Shown here in pieces: positions 46,985-58,500 of a stretch of DNA of 64,000 bases. The notes below the pieces were generated by a model, which saw nothing but the letters and a program-made list of their open reading frames with translations, was not told the origin of the DNA and did no database searches. The position numbers were made by a program, and so were the translations under genes. The stretch is from Phlegmacium glaucopus (taxonomy: Eukaryota > Basidiomycota > Agaricomycetes > Agaricales > Cortinariaceae), in NCBI GenBank assembly GCA_015039465.1, contig MU130012.1, positions 279,149 to 343,148 of the forward strand, given 5' to 3'. Positions within the stretch are counted from its first letter, which is position 1. Each line of letters opens with the position of its first letter.

Positions 46985-48310
46985 ATGTCTATAACAGAAA
47001 ATGGGCCAGAGGCGCAAGACCTGCTGTTTGAGAAGAAAACGGCCGAACATCTGCCACCACACCTTGCTAGAGCAGCTTTGCGATTGGAATTTCCACCCTC
47101 TTATGTGTTCGTCGGCGTATACAGACTGTTCACCGACAAAAATCTTTACAAACCGGCTTGGGACAAATGCAGGCATGCGACAAAGCGTGGGGCAATCGTT
47201 GGTGGTATCTGGGCACGTCCTCGTCTCTTCTAAACTATGTGTCAAGATATGTTAATGGTTCTGTGACAATAGGCTTTTCTTACTTTCGCCATTCAGAAGA
47301 GATTCATCGGACTATTTCTATCCAAGTTCGTCTTTCAAATAATGCAAGTATGTCTGTGTGCATGGCGTTTATATGCTTTTGTAGTTCACCCCGAATCACT
47401 GGGTTGTCACGCGACACGATGTTTGGCTATAAAATCCCGTTCAACATCCATACATGTGGGTTTATTTTCCTGCTCAAATTGGCCGCAAACGTTCTTATTT
47501 TCAATGTAGATGCGGCTGTTCTCGTTGTGGGCTCTCAAATCACATATATCCTACGGTTTTTCTTAAGTCGTAACATCCGTATTGCACGCGACAGAGCTTG
47601 GGACCAAACAGTAGCATCTCGGGGGAAGGGCCCAGATTTTTGGCAACCCTACGTAGAAGAATGGCAGAATCCGCCCTCCGTGGATTCGGATTCCAAGACG
47701 AATCACTTTGTAAACAAATGGCTAGGAGGATGGTTTGGCCTTTTCGTCGTGAAGCGCAGTACGTTTTCTGCTCTGGAAGATGAGATGATTGACCGTAACC
47801 CTGACATGGATAGTTCTTCTGTCTCCTCTACACGTTTACCCCTTTGTCGGTCCTGTCGTCTCTGCATGGTTCAAAGCCCTGGGTACTGCGCAATTTCTCC
47901 ATCGGCGTGTGAGTATCCTTTAGGATGAAAGTGACCTGCCGTCATTGACACGGGTCCATATAGTATTTTGAAGCGAAGAAGATGACTCCTCACCAAGTCG
48001 CTGTTTTTATAGAAGAGCGTAAATGGGATTATCGTTGTTAGTTATTCTTCATTTACATATAGTCTGTCAACGTTTCACACTGAGATTTTTCAGTGTTTGG
48101 GTTTGCAGCAGCACTTCTAGAGAACATCCCCATCGTCGGGTTGATTTTTACCATATCCAATCGCGTAGGTGCAGCAATGTGGGCACATGGTACGTCTTTA
48201 TCCCATCCTACGAGCGTCACATCTTCTTGATAACCTTCCCAGATTTAGAGAAAAAGCAGCATTTTGTCGCCTCTGAACGACGCACAGGTAGGGAGGTCCG
48301 CCTTCAATGA
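46985..48310 (+). CDS. Multi-pass membrane protein, EI24/Lds-like
   Basis: Eight exons give about 320 residues: HLPPHLARAALRLEFPPSYV, GVYRLFTDKNLYKPAWDKC, GGIW-AFLTFAIQKRFIGLF, SPRITGLSRDTMFGYKIPFN, a membrane segment VLVVGSQITYILRFFLSRN, AWDQTVASRGKGPDFWQPYV, VYPFVGPVVSAWFKALGT, MTPHQVAVFIEERKWDYR, LENIPIVGLIFTISNRVGAA, and MWAHDLEKKQH near the end. This order is widely conserved in fungi; I place it near the EI24/Lds outer-spore-wall group, which acts in the endoplasmic reticulum or on lipid droplets, with moderate certainty. Exon 1 joins exon 2 in frame only with a GC donor (TGG|GCACGT at 47212). It looks intact and housekeeping-like inside an accessory region. Confidence 0.78.
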
Positions 48311-48710
48311 TGGATTGACTTTAGACATGTACGTATTGTATTTGTATGGTAGTGCTATATATGAAACTAAAGTTTTGTCACGAGTGCCGTCATAAATATT
48401 TTCAAGCTCTCAACCCTTCAACGAGTTTCCACGTATGCTTCTTATAATGTATGTACTGTATTTGCGATACAGAAGCTGGATTAATGTATTTCTCTTCCGA
48501 TTGATTTCTCACCAGTGCTTTTTACATTTTCGAAGGGAAGTTGTCACAGGAGACCAGATGACCGATTGTTCAGGACCTTTCGTAATGCCTCATGTTGATT
48601 TTCACTGCCAGTCAGGTCATGTGCATGTCAGAATCGCTTCCTTTCATAGGCGCTTATCTGTCTTGTATAAAACTATAATCCTTAGTCCATTTCATCCTTC
48701 AAGTCATACC
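48311..48710. other. Intergenic, promoter side
   Basis: 400 bp between the EI24-like gene and the tandem-exon gene. No feature other than a likely promoter. Confidence 0.5.
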
Positions 48711-50791
48711 ATGGCTTTCTTCCAAAATGCCCGAGACGTCAATATTGAAGGTGGGGAATTCAACAACATCAATGGACACTACACGGTGTACAAAGACAGT
48801 CGCCATGAGACCAACATCAATTCCAACAACAGATACAACAACAATCTGACTGATTCATACAACAACAATTCCAAAAGATTTAGTGGGAGACTCAACTAAT
48901 TCCCGTTAAAGGTCGTCTGACGATTCATCAAAGGTGGTCCCAAGCCACGGCGGGGTTACTCCTATGGTCATGGACATGACGATGAGATGGACTGGGCGCC
49001 ATCTTCTACGTCGACAGGCATGTCGATATCTTTCCATAAGAATCAAACTGAAACCATTTGTCTTCTTTTCCAGATCGAAGAGAAGATGATCACACTGTGC
49101 CTCCACCTCAGCGCCCACCGTTCATGACATCGACAGGCATGTCGATATCTTTCCATAAGAATCAAACTGAAACCATTTGACTTCCTTTCCAGATCGAAGA
49201 GAATATGATCACACTGTGCCTCCACCTCAGCGCCCACCGTTCATGACATCGACAGGCATGTCGATATCTTTCCATAAGAATCAAACTGAAACCATTTGAC
49301 TTCCTTTCCAGATCGAAGAGAATATGATCACACTGTGCCTCCACCTCAGCGCCCACCGTTCATGACATCGACAGGCATGTCGATATCTTTCCATAAGAAT
49401 CAAACTGAAACCATTTGACTTCCCTTCCAGATCGAAGAGAAGATGATCACACTATGCCTCCACCTCAGCGCCCACCGTTCATGACATCGACAGGCATGTC
49501 GATATCTTTCCATAAGAATCAAACGGAAACCATTTGACTTCCCTTTCAGACCATCGAAGAGAAGATGATCACACTGTACCTCCACCTCAGCGCCCACCGT
49601 TCATGCCGCCGTTCGTGCCACCACAATTCCCCTCGGCCAATGGCCAGGTTTACAATTATGATTCCTTCAATATGAAGGATAATAAGATCAACGACTCATT
49701 CAATGATAACTCTCGGAGGTATTGTAAGTATTAGGTATCTATGCAACATCCGAATTTCTTTTTGAATTCCGTCAAGATCATGATGGTCGTGCGCCCCCCA
49801 CCAATCAATGGAGCCATGTGAGGCCTCAAAGGAAGTCGACAAACAGAAGAGGCACAATTCCCCATGTCGAGGAAGTCGATGACCTTCAACCCAACAGTGG
49901 ATCGTTCGGAAGCGGCAAGATGAATGGGCCAGGACAAATGCCTTTTCAAGCCAAATCACCACAATATATGGCGGATGGTATGCGTTTTGGTCCACAAAGT
50001 TCTCATTTCGAGCATATAAACCAGAATATGCGTCAGAAAATTTCGGAAGTAGTGAAGTCGACCCAATCTTTATCGCAAGAAAATGAACTACCGAATATGC
50101 CTGAAAATAGCGACGAAAACGACGAGTCCGGCGACTCAGACTCTTCCTCATCGCACAGCATTGAGGCGGGGGATCATATGAGCACCAGGATGGCTGATAT
50201 GTCAATTCGCGATCCTACGCCCTCGTCTACATCAAAGGATAAATCTCACCCTCAGACCGCTACCCACTTTCCCCCAGCTACAACTCTCTCTAGGGTCCAG
50301 TCCGATCCTCAGAGACCGGCTAATCCTCAGGTAAACCCTCCAATGGGTTACTACCCATCCAACCCGAGCCCATACAATAACGCCTATCTTCACCACCCCT
50401 ACTCCGATCCGTCCATGGCTCCCCACATGCGGGAGCCGGCGACGGCCAGCTATTTTGCCCAATCAAACGCAGCCCACCAAGCTTCCATTCATGGAAACAA
50501 CGATCGAACCAAGCCTCCACCCGTATCAACTTCGGGATTCAACTCTCCGCCGTCGTCGAGCGGTGGTTCAAAATACGGAGATTATCCTACACGCGACACA
50601 AGTGTACATCGGACGAACATATCTTCTTACAATATGGAAAATAATACAATTAAAAATTCATTTAACGACAACTCATTGGTTGATTCTAGGGGAAAGCGTT
50701 CGTGTCATTTTCGTTTCTTGATTCATGGGGTTGACATTGTGATTATTTAGATTTAGGGACTAGGAAAACCAAGAAGGACGGACGCAAATGA
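48711..50791 (+). CDS. Asn-rich, low-complexity protein with a five-fold amplified exon-intron cassette
   Basis: Nine exons (48711-48882, 48934-49017, 49074-49136, 49193-49255, 49312-49374, 49431-49493, 49550-49723, 49777-50697, 50757-50791) join exactly in frame to 545 residues. Exons 3-6 are 63 bp each, phase 1-1, and encode DRREDDHTVPPPQRPPF-type units; exon 7 starts with a related unit. The five introns before exons 3-7 are 56 bp and begin GCATGT, so they are GC-AG introns. The start AFFQNARDVNIEGGEFNNIN recalls an Agaricomycete family of Asn-rich proteins. Asn motifs recur: LTDSYNNNSKRF, INDSFNDNSRRYY, IKNSFNDNS. The middle is acidic (SDSSSSHSIE) and Pro/Tyr-rich, and the end is basic (RKTKKDGRK). 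It looks disordered and assembly-prone. Function is unknown. The last intron is supported by its conserved relic near 35060. Confidence 0.75.
49011..49612. repeat. 119-bp tandem repeat array (exon plus intron)
   Basis: Units start at 49011, 49130, 49249, 49368 and 49487, an exact 119-bp period. Each unit is a 56-bp intron and a 63-bp exon (TCGACAG|GCATGTCGATAT...TTCCAG|ATCGAAGAG). Units differ at only a handful of bases. The last is slightly altered at its acceptor (CTTTCAG|ACC). Confidence 0.95.
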
Positions 50792-51694
50792 TTCTTAGGA
50801 TAAAGAAGAACGATGCGGGCGAAATCAACTATATCCATTTACTCTCGACTGGCACTGGATTTACAGGTACCCATTTACGAATTTCTATGCGAAGACTTCG
50901 ACTTTCATCTCGACCAAAATGCTATGCATATTCCCTTGCTTTTAAGATTTATGTCAACGAAATGGCCAAGTGTAAACAAAGTGCAAATAAATGTTTGCCA
51001 CTGTTGTGTAAAGTCCCTGAACCGACGATTGAATATATCAGCTTCTTCATTATTATTCTATTAAATTCGCACTGCTTGACTGGTTATATTGACTTCAAGG
51101 AAGGTTCTAATAGAGTCGCCGGCGGTGCTGCACTGTATTGTACCAAGTTTAGAAGCGTTTAATCCCATGTCAATCCATCCTTCGCTTGACCGTGAGATGT
51201 ACCTATCCATCGGTGCATTTACATGTTCCACATGTTTTGGGCGTTCTTACAGTGGAAGATCATCGTGAATCCCAAGAATAGAACTTGTGGTTGCAATACT
51301 CATGGAAAGTCTGGGGGAAAGTTAAGTTCCTTCATCTGGTACAATGGCGTCAATGTTGAGGGCAGTTTGACAGAATTTTCACAGCCTTCTAGTGTTTACT
51401 AGCATCAATACTTTTGCCGTGACACAGCCTGAGGCTAGAAAAATCAATAAGATACATAAGACCGCATTTATTTTCTTGCCCCTGCTCACGAGTCACCTCC
51501 TCATCAAGTCACCTTCTCCTCATAAAGTCACCTCCTCAGCAAGTCATCTGCAACGAAAAGCAAGATAAAAAAAGAGACAAACTCAAGACGCGAAAAATTG
51601 CCATACGAGGAATTCAAAGGTGTGTATCAGAGTAAACATAACCAAGCATATAGACTGAGCGTGTTCGTGATTGCAGATCCACTGCAAGGGAAAT
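50792..51694. other. Intergenic, no convincing gene
   Basis: About 900 bp. Parts match 35210-35480 (downstream duplication). A short TCACCTCCTCA(T/G)CAAGTC repeat lies at 51493-51545. Frames here lack family resemblance. Confidence 0.5.
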
Positions 51695-53224
51695 ATGAAG
51701 ATCGAATTCATTGAGGAGCCTGAACCTCTATCCGCTTGGGACAGAGCGATGTCTGGGCGACTAGAAAGCTCAGAGCTTATAATGAGAAATTTACGAAAGG
51801 TTTCCTCTGATGAATCGTCGCCATTGGAAAAGTCTGCGGAGTGTGTGCTCAATGCTTATAATAGAATTCAGGTACTTGAGTCTTTTCTTTGTACAATTAT
51901 GGACTAATCATATTTCGATTATTTAGGAATTGAAGTATGAACCAGCGAGCCAGAGTTTGGCTGATCTGGTCCTCGATGCATGCGGTCTGGTCTATGTTAT
52001 GATTCACCGTGACAAGCAAGGAGTGTTCCCGAATGAGAGAATGAAGCGTTCTCGTAATGATCAAATTGCGACGGACGTCGGGAGGTAAATTATTTATCGA
52101 TCAAGGCTGGAACCGTTCGTTGATGAATTTATAAACTCTCCATCGAGTACAGAATCACGCTGGATGTGGAAGCTTTGGTCCTGAAGACTATGCTCGGACA
52201 TGTGTCGTTGAAAAAAGGAGATGTCGTCGTCACTTATCAACAGGAAATCGAGAAGTGTCTGGGAAGATACCGTGACGGCGGGGTAAGTATCCATTTTTTT
52301 GACACTCATCGTCATGATTTTAAAGTAAGTTGGAAAAGATATCCGAGTCTTCTGGGACCACGATTCGGGAGACTGTAGTAAAGGTCGTGGCAAAGAAGTT
52401 GATGGATTATGAAGACATGGAGAGGACCAAAGGAATATCCGAGGAGACTATGTCCCTTTCACTCCCAGATAAAGAGAGAAAGTCCCGCATTCAAGGCGAA
52501 AGCATAGCAATTCAGCACGGGGATGTGGGTACCAAGAAGGGTGGAATAAATCCTAAAGAATATGAGACCCATTCATCGGAAACTAGGTCTTCCGAGTCGG
52601 ACTTCGACGATAATTCTTCGGAATTCGAGGAATCCGAAAGTAATCAGGAAAGTGGAGTGGATATTACACCGAGGAAAGGAAAGGGGAAAGCATACAGCAA
52701 GGTATGTGACTTAACAATTTCTGAAAATTCCCAGTGATAATGTCAGGGATCAGAAAAAGAATTCTCATGCAAGGAATAACATTTTCCCAGACGAGCTGAT
52801 GGAAATAAGAATTGTCTCGAGTCCAGGAGATGGCAGGAGAAACAACAACAGGGCGCACACCCTTTCTGATCGTCATCGAAAGCCTGAAGAATGGCGCTCA
52901 TTTGATGAATCCGATGGGGAACTGGGTCCAAGTATTTCTAATCAGTCGAAAACTTTTCAGCTTGGGCATTATAGACGTTCAACAACTCCAATCCCACATC
53001 ACCTTGCTTCCGTGTTGGAACATCACCCAGCTTCAACTTCTCAGAGACTTGGCGATGCTCCATACGATTACGGGTTTTCAAGGCCATCCTTTGGCCAATC
53101 TTTGGCAAATGGTATTACTTCACATGTCATGTCGACGATTCGGGACTCCACGAGGATGCACACTGCTGGAGATGATGAGTTTGAAAGCGAGTATTTTTAT
53201 CTTCAGATTTACCTTCTGAGTTGA
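51695..53224 (+). CDS. Unknown protein, possible helical bundle plus acidic low-complexity region
   Basis: Five exons (51695-51871, 51927-52084, 52153-52282, 52330-52701, 52754-53224) join exactly in frame to 435 residues. The first 170 residues look helical (SPLEKSAECVLNAYNRIQ, SLADLVLDACGLVYVMI, VEALVLKTMLGHVSLKKGD, TYQQEIEKCLGRYRDG). Their spacing and last helix recall the bundle in its neighbours, but weakly. Then come IRETVVKVVAKKLMDYEDME, an acidic stretch (ESDFDDNSSEFEESESNQES) and a basic KGKGKAYSK. A Ser/His-rich tail ends YFYLQIYLLS. No family is recognised with confidence. The last acceptor (GGATCAG|AAA) was chosen because nearer AGs give stops. The start could lie further upstream. 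Confidence 0.62.
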
Positions 53225-54332
53225 TGATTAATATGAAAGATGCACAGGATTACATCGCGGAATAAAAGGCAGTAATAGGACGAAGCGCTGAGCGCTGATG
53301 GATTATAATAATAGGACACCGGAATATACGGTGGAAGCATGGGATTGTTGTGGGAACGAACCAGTCTGAGCACCGAGCCGAAATAATGACTGCAAATTCA
53401 TAACGACCCTAAAACATCTCCAAAACCGTCCGCTCGGGGAGATGAAGGCCTTAGAGCTCCCGGACATACGTTAAATAACAGTAATACTGCAATGTAACTT
53501 TGAAGGTGGTGACGTTGATCTATCATATACTTATCACGTATCACGTCAGTTGAGAGCCAGGTGCCGATATATGGTATGATTAATTGGTTCAAAATCCATC
53601 TACCATCATACAACACACCATTTCTTTGACAAATTTAAGTGGCAACCATACATCGCCTCTGTGTAGAGCGAAACTGCGAGGGGAAATTCACTGCAAGGAA
53701 AGTAAGGTTCAATCAAAGTCATCTTCGCGCTCATCGCCCCCCCAAAGGACCATCAAAACCTTGATTGAGCTTGATCAGCAGTTCCGCATCGATCGTCAGT
53801 GCGTCAGCTCTTGTCAGAATAGGTTAGAATGTACGTTTTCAAGGTCTACTGCGGCAGGAACACGTTTGGGCCCTCCATCCGGTAAATCCTCTAAATACAG
53901 TAGAATTGCTGTACTCTAAGGTACATATCAAGTCTGAGGCTCATTGATGTGAGCATTGAGACGATCGATCGGAACTGCTAGTAATAGTACTAATATAAGG
54001 GTGACTACGTTACTTGATGACTCAAGTAGATACGTATTGACGGCGGCCAGTGGTCGCCAGCTCATCAATGAAATGAGAATTTACGAGAATAAGAGTGAAA
54101 GAGAATAAGAGAAAAAGGACAAGGATAATAACAATAAGAATCGGGTTAAGGGTAGAGATGGGAGAAGAAGGTATCCAAGGCGGTATATGTGGAGACTTCA
54201 ACTTTCGGAGATTGAAAAACTTTCATTATCAGTGTCATCACGACACAGAGACCAAGGACCTGACTTATCGACTAAAGCTGTAGTAGTATCTTATCATACC
54301 CATCAAAAACCCATCTCTTCCTCTATACCATA
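53225..54332. other. Intergenic, no gene seen
   Basis: About 1.1 kb between two plus-strand genes. Only short unsupported frames. Confidence 0.5.
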
Positions 54333-56577
54333 ATGGCACCGAAATCGAAAGGCAAGAACTCGAAACATAATACCCAACAACCAGACTGGAAAGACGCCTC
54401 ACTGCATGGCTCGGCTTTGATCTTAACCGTGGTGAAAGATGCTGCCACGTTTGCTCCCTTTTCAGAGTTGAAACGGGCGGCTTCTGTGGCTTTATTCATC
54501 TTGAAAACTATCCAGGTATGGGCCCGCACAAACAATGGCACGTACTGCTCGACTTGTAGCTCTTGGACTGAATTTACCATTTATAGGCAGTTAGGGAAAA
54601 TAAAGAGGCATACGAACGACTTGGCGACGATTCAGTTGGTCTCATCGCTGCGATTTGGCGCTCGTATAAGAAGGCCGAACTTCCAAATGAGTGGCTATCT
54701 GCGGAGATGCGAGAGATTCTTGAAGACTTAACGCAGTACGATTCGACCCTCATGGTACTAAAAAGTTTAGTAAACTAACCGTTGAAGCAGCACTCTCGAA
54801 AGTATTGCTACATTCGTTGGAGAACAATTATCAAGGAACAGAGCAATTCGTGTGATATTCAGCAGAGCTGACACTATCAAGATCAACGAATATCGTGAAC
54901 ATCTGAATTACGCTATGCAGAAATTTGAGGTTCGTCAAACGTCAAGTTGAACTAAATGTTTAGTCTGATGCTTGCTAGCTACAATCCCACATGAATATAA
55001 ACGACATTCTTATGCAGCTCGTGAGGAAGAATGACCAGCTTTCTGAGCAAATCCAGCATCGGAACGAGGAAGAGGAAGTTAGGCGTTCCCAGGAAATTAC
55101 GACTCGCGAGTATACGGATCGGGAGGATGCGGAGAGGATCCATGGAGAGGGATCGAAGACAGTAAAGGAGTTCTCAGTGGCCGACCGGCTGAGTCAAGTC
55201 GAGGCTGATCGTGCAGAAAGACGGCATGCTGATGAGTTGAAGAAGATCGAGAAGGAAGCAAAAGAGCGCCAATCAGAGCTGGAACGCCTCCAAACGGCCG
55301 CCAATGCTGTGGAGGTAGCGAACCGTTTGAAGAAAGCGCAAAGTGAAGAAATTGCTGAATTGAGATCAAAGACAGTGAAGAAGAACTCGGTAATCGAGCG
55401 ACTGACGCAAGTCGAGGTCGATCGTGCAGCGATGGATCAAAGATGGCATTCTTATGAGTTGAAGAGGATCGAGAAGGAAGCAAAAGATCGACAATTAGAG
55501 CTGGAACGCCTCCGAACAGCTGCTAGTGCGGTGGATCTAGCGAACCGTAGGAAGAAAGCAGAAGAAGACGAGATTGCCGAGTTGAAACGAAGGCTTGCGG
55601 ATCAGGATAGTCGACGAAGTGTCTCTGTGCAATCGCATAGAAGGGGGAGTCCTATGCCACAAGACGAGGAAGCGGAATGGCGAGGGAGCGTCGTAGTAGA
55701 GGGGGCAAGTTCGGAAGAAGAGGAGGAAGCTGGGCGACCTGTGAGAAGGAGCTCGAAGGCAAAGAGTAATCCCTCGAAGTCACCCAGGAGGTGGCTTGTG
55801 TCGTCGTCGGAATCTACAGATGAGGAGGGTTTCCAGAGCCTGAGGGGCTCAAAGATTGGGACGGCGGGGCGGAAGCCATCGAGAACATCGCTTCGTGTTG
55901 AGGAGACGGAAGACGAATCTGAAGCACAAGATCGCCAATTAGAGCTGGAGCGCCTTCGAAAGGCTGCTAGTGCGGTGGATACAGCAAAGCGTTCGAAGAA
56001 GACACAAAGAGAGAGAGAGGTTACCGCGTTGAAACGAAAAACCGCGGCTGATCAGGATAGCCGACGAAGTGCCTCAGTCCATGCGAAATCGAGTAAAAAG
56101 AAGAGTTCTAGGCTACAAGACGAGGAAGAGGAATGGCGAGGAAGTATCGTAGTAGAGGAGGCAAGCTCAGGGGAAGAGGAGGAAGTCCCACCACCTGTGA
56201 GAAGGAGCTCTAAGGCAAAGAAGAATCGCTCAAAGTCAACGGAAGACGAATATACGGAGGAGGATAAGCCCCGAGCTCCAAGAAAGAGTCCCAAGGTCAA
56301 CCGCAAGCCTCACAGTTCATCAAGTAGTTCGCCCCCCGCCGTAGATGGCTTGATGACCCAATTAAGGAGTTTTACACCGAGGTCGGGTAGCCCTTACGGG
56401 AGTGGATATCACTCACCAGTGTACCCCCAAACGTATGGATCTCCCTTTTCGAGTTCTATAGGACCCTATGGATATGGGCCAGGAACGATTGTCAATTCGG
56501 GAGTAGGAAATATTACCAATACGACTATTTCAAATGTCGGTAACAACAATTCAGTAAAGAGAGTTTATCGTGAGTGA
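54333..56577 (+). CDS. Helical-bundle / coiled-coil protein with Asn-Gly-rich C-terminus (paralogue 2)
   Basis: Four exons (54333-54515, 54587-54735, 54791-54929, 54979-56577) join exactly in frame to 689 residues. The bundle reads LKRAASVALFILKTIQ, AVRENKEAYERLGDDSVGLI, TLESIATFVGEQLSRNRAIR, SRADTIKINEYREHLNYAMQ. A repeated coiled coil follows: KKIEKEAKERQSELERLQ, KRIEKEAKDRQLELERLR, and AQDRQLELERLRKAAS. Acidic EEEEEWRGS(I/V)VVE modules appear twice, and RS/KSP-rich linkers occur between. The end is NSGVGNITNTTISNVGNN, then NSVKRVYRE. Intron positions equal those of the minus-strand paralogue at 41173-42839, and the difference in length comes from the internal module duplication. The bundle resembles MLKL-like domains used in fungal cell-death or signalling proteins; that role is inferred. 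Confidence 0.8.
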
Positions 56578-58109
56578 TGTTGTTCTGTGTATGTAGGGGG
56601 AGAGGATAGTGGTTGACATTGATCTCAGACAGTAATCGTCAGCAAAGGGGTGCTGGAAACTAAATACTTATGTAAAATATACCAGATATAGAATTCCTTA
56701 TCCTTCTGAATCTAAGACAAGGGGGCATTGAAAATTCAAATACCTGGGTCTTAAAGGCACCCTCTGCCAACCCTCTAATGCCCAAAAGGGTATATGTAAT
56801 GGCAATTCCAAAAAAAAATAGGTTCTGTACACAGTATTCTAATCATGCATGCTTTCATGGGCATGCTGTGTGATTCTCACAATGCCAGCCACTCAGGGCA
56901 CAACATCAAACAGGGTTCTGGTCTTTTTCAGCTGCTCTCTTTTGCTTGAGTTTTATGACATAGCCCCTTCCCCTCATGTTGCACAAGGCCAGCTTATCCA
57001 GCACTTCTGACATGTACCTCTTTACTGCAGGTGGGGCAAACCACCATTGTAAATAAATGTTTCTTGGTCAAATTTCATGAATTAAATGGTTTAAATTATG
57101 TCAACTGATAGGTGAATACCTTTCTTAGCATTTGAGACTTTATATCAATAGTTCATCAGGAGTTTGTCATAGTTTCTGGCATCACATGATACAAGTCATG
57201 TGAACCTTCTCATGAACAACAGCACATGAGGACATTATATTACCTACCTTCATTTCATACTCTTTATCTCACACTCTTTTATTTTTTCCACAAGCTTTTC
57301 ACTACAGTTGTTTTCATACCTATATGGAAGTGTGAAAAGTAAAAATTGTCATGTTTGCATCATGTGTCCAGCACATGACAGGACCCCAGAACTGTCTGTC
57401 AATGACCAGATGTGGGCATAATGAGAAGTGCTCCCTCTAACCTTTTCTTGAAGGTAGCATGCCATGGCCTTTTTGTCATTTCTCCCTCTGTGTTCCTGTT
57501 ATGCCCAGTGAATCCCCTACACCAAATACCTCACACTTGTTAAGGTCATCCAAGTTATCCTTTCCTTTCATGCTCCAAAACCTGCTGAGAAAAAGACTTG
57601 TTGAAGGGTGGAAAGAAGTCTGTGGCTCCAAAGGGCAAGGTTGTCAGGGGACATTCCAAACATTCCAAAAACATTCTGAACCCTCTGGCAATTTCTGACA
57701 GGCCTTCCCCTCATTCCAGCTCTTTTCTGTGTCATTGGTGTTTCATTTCCTTCTGCCTCCAGTTCCGTAGCAAAACACCTCCAATGGCCCTGAGACAGAA
57801 CATGTGAATGGACTTGTGTTTGTCATTATTTTATTTTTTATACATTCCTATCAATTTTTCCATCATTCTTAAATTACAACTCTGGTTCACATATATACAT
57901 ATTCTTACCTTAGCTGGGATCCCATCCTTTCCTCTTGGGATCCATTGCTAGGTGTGTTGTCTGTGTTGTAGTTGACAATAAAATGACTTAGGATCCCCTG
58001 CTAGTTCCTTGACTAAGTCATAGCTGCAGTTGCCTTTACAAAGGTTGAGATGAAGACTAAGGAAATATCATTCACCTTGAAGCCTCTGAAGAGAACTATC
58101 TTTCCTTCC

Positions 58110-58500
58110 TTTCAGAAATGCTCAAGGCACATGGCCACAACAAGTATACACCAGTCAAGAAACACACTCAATTCAGCATCAAGGTCTTGCTAGGGAAGAA
58201 GATGTATGTTTCAATGTCAAGCCCTCAATATTTTCTCTCATCAATGAACTGTTCACTGTATAGGAAAAAGGATGGTGTTGACATTGTTTGCTGAGCATGA
58301 GAAGATTGCAAAGACGATTCTTGAGGATGAGTCATCAAAACTGACAGTGTACTTGGACCTTGAGGATGTCAAGGCCAGTGCAAAGGTATGTTATAGTCTG
58401 TATTTATTTATGATAAACTATTTACTTGGACCTACCAGCAATGTGATGAAGGAGATTCAACAAGCAGTGATGACAGGAGCTTGGATGAGGGGGGTGTAAG
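58110..58500 (+). pseudogene. Relic of a repeated gene in CpG-poor DNA
   Basis: Broken frames read MLKAHGHNKYTPVKKHTQF, GKKM, then EHEKIAKTILEDESSKLTVY and LDLEDVKASAK with an intron-like GTATGTTATAG after it, then VMKEIQQAVMTGAWMRGV. It resembles coding DNA worn by C-to-T changes. The family is not identified with confidence; proteins like this accompany transposons in mushrooms. Confidence 0.45.

Noticed and set aside
49011..49612. Regular repeats with constant spacing, superficially like a CRISPR array
   Set aside because: The whole 119-bp unit repeats, spacers included, in a eukaryotic gene. The units resolve into exon and intron with consistent splice signals.
50788..51162. 124-codon frame after the tandem-exon gene
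   Set aside because: The start overlaps the stop codon of the spliced gene, and the region matches non-coding relic DNA at 35.2-35.5 kb.
54095..54283. Small basic frame upstream of paralogue 2
   Set aside because: Low-complexity AAG/AGA-rich DNA gives Lys/Arg runs by composition. There is no other evidence.
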